From Rhizaria sp. SCN 62-66 (Eukaryota; Rhizaria, unplaced), in the NCBI GenBank assembly GCA_001724265.1, contig MEDY01000078.1, forward strand, positions 1-64,000: 64,000 bases of DNA, in the 5' to 3' direction. A program made the translations under genes and the position numbers. Positions 55,370-64,000 of this stretch are shown one piece after another (position 1 is the stretch's first letter; each line of letters begins with the position of its first letter). Below the pieces are notes generated by a model, which was not told the DNA's origin, did not search any database, and saw only the letters and a program-made list of their open reading frames with translations.

Positions 55370-58300
55370 ATGGACGCTCACGGCGACGCAAGTACAGCGT
55401 CTCTCGGCGTCGTGGTGAGCGACACAGCCACATCGATGTCGTCATCAAGCCCAGATACAACTTCACAGTCGCAGTCGCCGCAGAGGCCGCCGGCCGCCGA
55501 CGTGCCGCTGCGCCCCTTCGTGGCCTCCAACGCGTCCTCTGTCCCGGACTCCGGCGCAGCAGACGCCGGCAGCAACGACTTTGGCAACAACAACAACAGC
55601 GGCGGCGGCAGCTATAGCACGAGCAACACGTTCAGTATGGCCTCCAGTGGTCCCATCGGGAACGATGCTGCTGCCGTCGCCGCTGCCGCCGCTGCTGCTT
55701 CGACTGTTGCTGATGCCGCCGCTGCGATACGCGAAATCGACGTGGACCCGGGCGGCTCTCTCAACCACGGTCACGGCCACGGCCACGGCACTATTCACCC
55801 TGTTGTAATGTCGGACGACGACAACGCACACGCGCACGCGCACACGGCGAACGCCGCCGTGGGCAGCAGCAGCGCCAGCAGCAGCAGCAGCGGCTTCGGC
55901 GTTGGCGGCGGCGGCGGCGGTGGCGTTGATGACGGACTAGAGCTGCCCCTGCTGCTCGAGTCGCCCCCTCTGGTAGCGGCGCAGCCCCCGGCGTCGGGCG
56001 CCTCGGCCCCGCTTCCGCCTCTCGGCTCAGCTGCAGCCTCAGCTGCAACCACACGCGCAGGTGCAGGAGCAGGAGCGGGGTCAGGGACGGGGGCGGGGGC
56101 TGGTGCGGGTGGCGGGGGGATCATGGGGTCGGTGATTGGTGCAGCGATGCTCCCAAGCACGGGCATTAGTTCTCATCCGCACTCGCATACTCACTCGCTT
56201 CCTCACTCTGGCTCTGGCTCTGCCGCTAGCGCTGGCGCTGGCGCCGGCCCGATGAATGACAGTGACCATCAGCAACAACAGCAGCAGCAACAGCAACAGC
56301 TACAGCAGCATCAACTTCAGCAGCAAGGTCACTTCGATGCTGCGGTTGCCGCCGCGGCTGCGGCGGCTGCGGCTTCTTACAGCGCCGGTGGTAGCAACAA
56401 CAACAACAACAACAACAATATTAACAACAGTGGCAATAACTACACAGGCACGTCTGCCCACGGGCACGCTCATGGGCACGCTCATGGTCACTCTGCTCTT
56501 CCAACGAGTCACGGCGGACACAGACACGACCTTGCCCACAGGCTCGGCCACACTCAGAGTCAGAATCTCGACCACAGCCAGAGCCATAGCCACGGCCACG
56601 GCCACACGGGCGACTACGGTCACGGCCCCGGCCAGCCCAACCACGCGCATCCCCCAGTGACGGTGAGCAGCGTGGAGAGTGAGAGGATGGCGAATCACAT
56701 CCTCGCAGCGGCCCTGGCTGCCAGCAACAACAGCAACAGCAACAACAACATCAACGGCAATGGTCCGTCTGCTCTTCCAGTCGCAGGTGCAGTCTCCGGT
56801 CACACTCACCACAACCGCGCTCAGGGCCACGGCCACGGTCCCAGCCCCGGCCCCGTCGGCGTCAACGCTCTCGTCCCAGTCGCCTCCTCTGCCGCCGCCG
56901 CCGCCGCCGCCGCTGCCGCCGCCGTCGCCGCTGCCGCTGCCTCTGTGATGACCGTGACCCCCGCGCCGCCCGCGGCCCTGACAAGTCCCGCAGGCCCCGC
57001 GGCCGCGGGAGGCGGCGCGAATCAGTCTGTGGCGGTAGCGGTGCGCATGTCCGAGGCCGAGCTGGCGGCGGCGCGCGCGCGGCTGCCAGCCTCGGTCGCG
57101 GGGCGCAGCGACGAGTTCGTGACGGTGTACGTGCAGCTCGCCAACCGGCAGCGGCACAAGAAGAAGCCCGTGGTCGAGTCGACGCGCCCGCAGCCGCCGC
57201 ACTCGGTCTACACCTACTACACGCACGCCAATCGCGCGCGCGTGGCGGCCACGATGCCGCCCGATACGGGCTTCATCGAGGTGTCCCGCGCGCTGGCGGT
57301 CGAGTGGGGGCGGCTTACTGAGGCGGACCGCGCGCCATACCAGGTACGAGCAAATAGAACGACTTATATCACATCAAATATTTTCATTGTATTTCGACTT
57401 AATTAATTCGTTTAAACTAAATCAAATAAGTTGGTATTCTCATGCAACCGTTTTATATCGTCTTGAAATCTATCTCACTTTATACTCTTCTCAACTCTTG
57501 TGTGGTATCCGTGGTCTTCTAGGCCCTGGTGGACGAAGACCGGCTGCGGTACGAGGAAGAGCTCCAGATGCTCTCCGAGGCCGACCTCCAGCGCGAGGAA
57601 ATCAAGCCGTTCCCGAAGCGGCCCCGTGCGAGCGGCCCCAAGCGCGCGGTGTCTGCGTTCCTGTACTTCGCGCAGCAGAACCGCGGCAAGATCAGGGACG
57701 ACCATCCGGGGCTGTCATTCTCGGACGTATCGCACCGGCTGGGCGAGGCCTGGGCGCAGTTGCCCGCGGAGCAGCGCGCACACTTCGAGGAGAAAGCCAA
57801 GGACGACAAGAACCGGTTCTTCGACGAGAAGAAGACGATGAAGGCCAAGGAGGCGGCTGAAGCGGCCGCGGCGGCCGCGGCGGCGGCGGACGCCGAGGCG
57901 GCCGAGGCCGAGGCGGCGGCGGTGGCGGAGTCGCGGAACTCTGTCGCCGCGGCCATTCTCGCGGCGTCGGTGGGGCAGCAGCAACACGTGCAGCAGTTTC
58001 AGCAGCAGCAACAGTTCCAGCAACAGTTTCAGCAGCAGTTTCAGCAGCAGCAGCAGCAGTACCAGCAGCAGCAGCAGATTCAGCACGCGCAGCAATCCTC
58101 CCAGCAGCAACAGCAGCAGCTCCAGCAGCAGCAGCAGCAGCCGCCGCAGCAGCAGGCGGCACTGGTCAGTTCGCACGCTCACGGTCTCTCAGTGCCCGTG
58201 CCCGTACCCGTGTCGGTCGTCCCTGTGGGAGTTCCCGTCCCAGTCCCGGTCGGCGTCTCGGCCCAACTGCCGGGAGTACCCGTGGGTCCCGGCGGGGTAC

Positions 58301-58508
58301 CCGTGGGGGTCGGCATCGGCGGGTACCACCTCCCGTCGCCGTTTCACCCGCACCCTCACGCGCACGCGGCCGCGCCCCCGGCCCACGGTCACTCGGTCAA
58401 CGTCGGCGTCGGAGCTCACGGGCACGGGCACGCGCACAGTCACTTTTCGCAGATGTTACCGCCGCCGCTGATGCCGATTCCGCACCACATGCATCATCTC
58501 GCTTCGCA

Positions 58509-58565
<57 letters not shown>

Positions 58566-60199
58566 AACAGCGGCGGCGGCGGCCGCTGCAGCTGCGGCGG
58601 CGGCGGCCGCTGCAGCGGCAGCTGTTCCTGTGTCCGGCTCTGTGGCTGGGGCCATGACTGGAGTCCCGGGCGCGGGCGCGGGGTCTGTCGCTCCGCCGCC
58701 GCCGCCGCCCAACCTCGGCGCCTTCCACCCGCACCCACAGCTCCACAGCCACGCGATGGGGGCCCACAGTCACCTGGGCGCCCACGGTCACTCCGTCCCG
58801 GTCCCGGTGTCGGTTCCGGTGGCAGTGTCAGTGCAGGGCCAGCCCTCGCTCCAGGGCCCGCCCTACCCCATGCAGATGCCGCCGCACATGGCCGGTACGT
58901 TGAAGCACAAAACGGGGGATATAGCGGCAATATTACAATGTATTTTGAATATAATACTATAATATGTTAAACTATTATATTCGATGATATCATGTTTTAC
59001 AAATTATCACTCATATCTTGAATCTATGCAATGTTTTGTTCGCTTTCCTTTGCTTCAGGTATGCCGATGCACACCTCTCAAGCAACCGCCGCCGCCGCAG
59101 CCGCCGCAGCCGCTGCCGCCGCCGCAGCCGCGCACCAGCATCAGCACCACTTGCAATATCAGCACCAGCTGCCGCTGCCGCCGCCGCCGCCGCCCGCCGT
59201 GGCCGCGGGCTTGCCCCCGCTGCCGCACCTACCACCGCACCTGGCCGCCGCACACGGCCACGTCGCCGCCCACGGCCACGGCCACGGGCTGCTGCCTCCC
59301 AGCATGATGCACCTGCCGCCGCCGCACGCGATGGCGCTGGGACTCGGGCTGGGGGCGGCGCCGCCGGCCGTTGCCCCCCCGGCCCCGACTGCGGCCGCTG
59401 CACCTGCAGCTATGACCACAGCGACGACAAAGAGTGACGCTGTGACTGGCAATGCGAGCGCTGGTGACACTGCGACAGCGACGACGGCGGTCGATACGCC
59501 GATGTTTAGGTCGCGTGCTGCCACGGCGGTGGCCAACGCTGGCGCCGGCGCTGCAACTGGGGCCGCCGACGCAAGCGGCCCTGACATCGGCAAGACTAAC
59601 AGTGTTGCGGCCGCCGGCTCTGGCGCTGGCTCTGGCGTTGGCGCTGCGGGGGCCGGGGTGAAGCGGAGGTCGCCGGACTCCGACTCTGGCTCCGGCTCCG
59701 GCTCTGTCGAGATTGCTCATGCCGCCAGTGCCGTCGCACCGGCAGCCCCGGTCTCGACCCCGGTCTCGACAGCGACAGCGACAGCGGTCAACGCGGGCGC
59801 TGGCAATGGCAATGGCGCGGCAACGGCACCGTCAGCACACAGCCACGGCGCCCCTGCTCAAGCCGTCTCTGGCGGCGGCGCTGCGTTGAGCCTCGGCGTC
59901 AATGCCAACGTCGTTGCTGCCGGCCACACGAGCCTCAACGTCAATGTTGGTGTCGATGCCGGTGTCGGTGTCGGGGCGGGTGCGATGCCTCTGGGGTCGT
60001 TTAGCCCGTACCTCTCAGCACACCCACATCCTCACCACGGAGCTCACGGTCACTCGGCTCACGGTCACTCGGCTCACGGTCACTTCGGACTGGGTGAGCT
60101 GGCCGGCCCGCCTCCGATGGCGGCTACTGGGGCCAGCGAGACGATCGGCCAACAGCAGCAGACGCAGCAAGCTCAACAGCAGCAGCAACAGCAGCAGAC

Positions 60200-60236
<37 letters not shown>

Positions 60237-60275
60237 CAACAACAAGCTGAGCAAGGGCAACAGCAGCAGCAGTAA
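55370..60275 (+). CDS. Protein with two HMG boxes, Gln- and His-rich
   Basis: Three exons, 55370-57343, 57523-58894 and 59059-60275; 1520 residues. HMG boxes bend DNA and occur in chromatin proteins and transcription factors. Box A spans about residues 607-680 (HSVYTYYTHANRARV, SRALAVEWGRLTEADRAPYQ) and is split by intron 1 just after APYQ. Box B spans about 694-765 (GPKRAVSAFLYFAQQNRGK, DVSHRLGEAWAQLPAEQ) and matches the canonical HMGB pattern better. Both are followed by charged helices. The N-terminal 600 residues are Ala/Ser/Gly-rich with repeated His-Gly or His-Ala dipeptides; the C-terminal part has long Gln runs, Pro-Val repeats and further His-Gly repeats. The ATG at 55370 is preferred because an earlier in-frame ATG (55016) sits inside a TATA-like box. 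Introns start GTACGA and GTACGT. A nuclear role is inferred from the boxes. Confidence 0.88.
60041..60089 (+). repeat. 15-base tandem repeat encoding Ala-His-Gly-His-Ser
   Basis: About three near-perfect copies of GCTCACGGTCACTCG encode AHGHS units in the HMG-box protein. Related His-Gly blocks occur at about 55765-55795, 56455-56500 and 58420-58440. Confidence 0.85.
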
Positions 60276-60945
60276 AGAACTGGCTGATGTTGCTCTATGC
60301 AGAAACTATGCAATACTTTCTCATTTGACTCGGTATATGAAACGCAAACGTAACTAATTAACTCTAACGATAATACATAGATCTTATTTCTCGACCTCTG
60401 AAAGCGAACCAATGCGCACGTAACTGTATTTCTTCATTTGATTATGATTATCACTCACTCTTGTTTCGTTATCTGTGGGTCGAAATTTGTTTATTTAACT
60501 TTTTGTATAATTGGTGATAACTGCACTGTGATACGTTTTGTAAATCCTAATAAACGTACAAACTATGAGTGAGAAACAGTAACGACTCGAAATCATACAC
60601 ATTGAACTTATGGCCTGAACATGGCCAAGATTAGCAGAGATTAGTGAAGCTTAAATGAAGTGAAAACTGAGAGAACGAGAGAGAAAGTGACTGTAGCAAT
60701 AGCTGCGGAAGCAATAATGAAAGAGACAGCATGACAGCCAAAGAAAAAATGCACTTTGAAACTAGAGTCACATGTCACAATCCAATATTCTTGACAAGTT
60801 CTCAGCTCGTCACAAAACACTTCATAAAAGCAGAAAGAAAAAAAAACAATAATCTGTGGCTATGATCACTCTGTCACGCTGTGATGCCGTTACACTGCTC
60901 CAATGAGACACGCTCGCAAAATCGCACTGCAGCGTCTTCCTCCCC
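60276..60945. other. Convergent intergenic region
   Basis: These 670 AT-rich bases lie between convergent genes. An AATAAA at 60549-60554 could be the plus-strand poly(A) signal of the HMG gene; this is weak evidence. I see no gene. Confidence 0.45.
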
Positions 60946-63766
60946 TCACTCGACGGACATCTTGCACGTCGGACAAAGCCGGTTCCCCTTGAGCCAGCGG
61001 TCGATGCAGTCGCCGTGGTACACGTGGAAGCAGGGCAGCGTCTTGACCTCGTCGCCCTCCTCGTACTCGCACAGGCAAATACCGCACATGTCCTCCTCCT
61101 CGGCCTCCGCGGCGGCCGCGGCGGCGGCGGGTGACAACGGGGCCGCGGCCGCCGCCGTCGCTGGCGCTGTGCCGTCAGCGGCAGTCGCGGCGGCAGCAGC
61201 AGCAGCCGTGTCGCCAGTCGCGGCCGCAGCAGCAGTGGGGCTGGCGGAGGCGGCGGCGGCGGCGGCGGTGGGAGGAGTCTTGTGCTTCTTCTTGTAGGCA
61301 CGCACAGGCAGTGCGCGCATCGTCTGCGCGTTCGCACTGTGCAGTTGATGGCAGGTAACAAAGCAAATAGAAATAAAATAATATCACAAGGGTGAGTAGA
61401 GTATGACGAGTAAAGCAAAACACATCACAAATGACCATTAATATCGTCCCAATGCATGAAATAGACGTGAAACCACAACAATTCAATAGCGTCATATGCC
61501 GATGGAGACACTGCGCATGTGTGGACACGTACCCGACGGGCGCGCCTGGCCTAGCCGCGCCGCCGCCGCCGGCCGCCGCGGCGCGGTGCGCTGCGACCAT
61601 GGCCGACAGCAGGTCGTGCATCGACATGCCGAGCTCGCCGTTGCGGCCGTTGGCGCTGCCGCTGTTGCCTGCCTGTGCCACGGCGTTGTAATGCCGCCGC
61701 ACCAGGTGGTACGTCGGGTCGTCGCGTGGCAGGCGCTGTTGGCGATCGACCGAGAGAAAAACAACAAAAAGAGAGAATAAAACAACAAAGATAAGGGAGT
61801 CCCAAAGTAAAAGTGTGCAAATAAATCGATCTTAATATTTTGTTCCTAGATATCCAACAACTAATTGAACAATGAAACATATCCGCGATATATATCGTGT
61901 TTTAAATGTAATCTTACCTCAAGCACGATGCGCAGGCGCTCCTGATAGTCTTCGCGAGTCATCTCGCCGCTGGACCGGAAGCGGAGCCCACCAGGGGCGC
62001 CCGCGCCGCGCGGCTGCCACGCGCTGCTGCGCAAGGCGGCGCGGCTCTGCGCGTCTTCTTCCTCCTGCAGCTGGCGCGCCAGGCGCTCGTCCTCGTCCAT
62101 CTGCGCTCGGCGGATCGCCTCCCAGCGCAGGGGCTCGCCCTGCAATAGTACAAAACAGACATATGGAACACGAAATAAGATGATATATCGTAGAAACGAA
62201 ATAAAAGTATAATTAAAAGAAAAAGCACATGACTCTATAAATGTCAGTTCTTGAAACTGTGATACATGTCCCCAAATGTCCCTAAACGTTAGTATAACGT
62301 AACGTACCTGCGCGAACATGGTTGTGCGCAGCGTGACGAGTCCGCTCCGGGGCTCGGCCGCGACCACCTTGAACGTGACGCCGTCAATGGGCACCTCGTC
62401 GCCCACGGTCACCAGCGCCATGCGGCCCACGAAATACGGCTCCAGGTACCGAAAAAAGACCTGGTCCGGTGTGATCTGTTTCTCGCTGTTGGGCAGTGTC
62501 TCGTAGACGGGCAGCAGGTGGATCTTGGTGATGTCCTCCAGCGGCGCGCCGTCGGTGAAGATCTCGGTGTCGGCGTCGACGTACCCGTTCGCCGGCTGGC
62601 ACGCCACGGCCTTGAACTGCACCCCGCGGCTCACCAGCACGTCGCCCTGGGAGATGTGTGGCGCGCCCCCACTGCCGGCGCCGGTAAGCAACGGCCGAAC
62701 ATAGTCGCGGAACAGGACGTCGGCCGCAGGCGGCGAGTTGGGGTTCGGCAGCGTCGCGCGCACGGGCAGCAAGTGGAGCTTGCGGATGGTCTCGAGCGAG
62801 GACACGGGGGCGCCGAGGGAGAACACCGTCGTGTCGGTCGTGACGCCGTAGAACGGGTGGCACGACCCGACCTTGAAGTCGATCTGGACCCAGACCAAAA
62901 CACAAAAAGCATACACATAACATGAGATGTCACTGAATTAAAATTATCATGGACATAAATACGTCTAGATTAACTAGCATCCGCGGTTTTTAATTAAAAT
63001 CCCTTGTTTAAACTTAGGTTTAGTTGTTTTCGCCCAACGTACGTGGCCAATCTGGAAACGTTCGTCGCGCGCGATGGGCACCCGCCTGCCCCGAAAGTAC
63101 GGCGCCAAGACCTGGGTCGCCACATCTTGCGGAGACATGCGGGAGAACTCGTCCGTGACGGACTCAACGAAAGGGTGCAGTGTGACGCGCAGCACCGCCT
63201 GCTGCTGAGGCACGATCTGCTGCTGCTGCTGCTGCTGCTGCTGTCCCTGCTGTTGTTGCGGTTGTTGTGATTGCGATGCGGGGGCGCCAGTGTTGTCGTT
63301 AGCGGCAAGGCGGGCGTAGCCGTTGGCGCCGGAGCCAGCGCCACCGGCGGCGTCGGCGTCGGCATCGGCGTCGCCGAGCAGCGACGGCGATGCTAGCGAC
63401 GAGCTTGCGCCGCTGTTGTTGTTGTTGTTGGGAACGTTAGCTGCAACGGGAGCGGCGACAGGGGGCAGAGGGTCGGCGAGTGAGCCGCAGCGGACGCAGA
63501 CGGAGGCGGCGCCGTTCAAGGCCTTTTCCTGTGCGGGGTGTTACGAGTGAGATGAGGTTGTTGGAAATTGATGAGAAGTGAATAAGTTTGCATAATATGT
63601 TTGATTCAATCTAAATATTAGCTGCATCATTGAAAACATAGTCATTCGCAGTATGATAAGTTATTTATCATAGACTGTGCGATATATGGATATATAAAGC
63701 GAAGCGTACCCTGCCTCCGCAGTAGGAGCATGAAAAGGGGGCCGGCTTGGTGGATTTGTTGCCCAT
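60946..63766 (-). CDS. RING-H2 protein with Cdc48-N-like repeats and N-myristoylation signal
   Basis: Six exons: 63766-63710, 63528-63043, 62883-62308, 62139-61918, 61735-61533 and 61336-60946; 644 residues, all phases consistent. The N-terminus MGNKSTK fits the N-myristoylation consensus. A four-Cys knuckle follows (C13-x2-C16, C30-x2-C33), then a Gln run. Three tandem units at about 150-390 resemble the second half of the Cdc48/p97 N domain: LAPYFRGRRVPIARDERFQI, HISQGDVLVSRGVQFKAV, and LEPYFVGRMALVTVGDEVPI followed by FKVVAAEP and GEPLRWE, with linkers IRKLHLLPVRATLP and ITKIHLLPVYETLP. A charged helix (DEDERLARQLQEEEDAQ) and an Ala-rich spacer lead to a C-terminal RING-H2 (CGICLCEYEEGDEV, CFHVYHGDCIDRW, CPTC) with all eight ligands. 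RING-H2 domains are mostly E3 ubiquitin ligases. A membrane-tethered E3 using a Cdc48-N-like module to bind partners is my inference. Confidence 0.87.
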
Positions 63767-64000
63767 TTTAGCGCTGAGAGTGGTGGCAAACCAGCGGGTT
63801 GCGTGCGCTTCAAGTAGGATAGAGAGCTGAAGCACGCTGCTGTGTCAGCGTCGGGAGGGTCAGAGTGAGAGCGTGTCGCAAACAGACGGCAGCCGACCGA
63901 GCAAGCAGCAGGGGGGAAGCGTCGCTGTTGCTGGTGCGTCTGCGGACTAGGATGACAGATTTGCGCACAAAATGCTGCGGATTGCGATGTCTTTAGTGAT
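63767..64000 (-). other. Upstream region of the RING gene
   Basis: The last 234 bases precede the start of the minus-strand RING gene and should hold its leader and part of its promoter. No specific element is recognised. Confidence 0.4.

Overview
This is a window of nuclear DNA from a unicellular, probably flagellated eukaryote. Coding sequence is very GC-rich and full of Ala, Gln, Ser, Gly and Asp runs. Introns (about 113-210 bases) and intergenic DNA are AT-rich. I reconstructed 26 introns by joining reading frames across GT...AG boundaries; 22 of them begin GTACG. A TMEM216-like ciliary transition-zone protein and a polycystin-1-like REJ/GPS receptor point to a ciliated organism. A CCT-domain protein, a family best known from plants and scattered protists, argues against an animal or a fungus. 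I cannot name the lineage.

Layout: (1) <1-7484, minus: 5' part of a giant Ala-rich protein with what looks like a decayed SNF2 ATPase core. (2) 8411-12295, plus: Gln-rich coiled-coil protein interrupted by one in-frame TAG. (3) 12884-14279, minus: four-CBS protein like AMPK/SNF1 gamma, divergent from (4) 14766-18034, plus: RRP1/NOP52 nucleolar protein. (5) 18463-20288, minus: DUF1295 membrane enzyme. (6) 20608-24079, minus: mitochondrial-type protein with a C-terminal J domain. (7) 24786-25517, plus: TMEM216 homologue. (8) 26477-30202, plus: CCT-domain protein. (9) 31866-51854, minus: intronless gene of about 20 kb for a 6662-residue REJ/GPS membrane protein. (10) 53047-54153, minus: 14-3-3 protein. 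(11) 55370-60275, plus: protein with two HMG boxes. (12) 60946-63766, minus: predicted N-myristoylated protein with three Cdc48-N-like repeats and a C-terminal RING-H2 finger.

The genes do not form a pathway. They mix signalling (AMPK gamma, 14-3-3), ribosome biogenesis (RRP1), transcription or chromatin (CCT, HMG, possibly gene 1), cilia and cell surface (TMEM216, polycystin-like) and protein quality control (J protein, RING/Cdc48-N). The most noteworthy points are the Cdc48-N plus RING architecture, the 20-kb intronless receptor gene, the in-frame TAG in a window where no complete gene ends in TAG, the GTACG donor consensus, and the apparently dead SNF2-like protein. Exon boundaries rest on frame and splice-signal logic only. 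I saw no tRNA, rRNA, transposon or CRISPR array.
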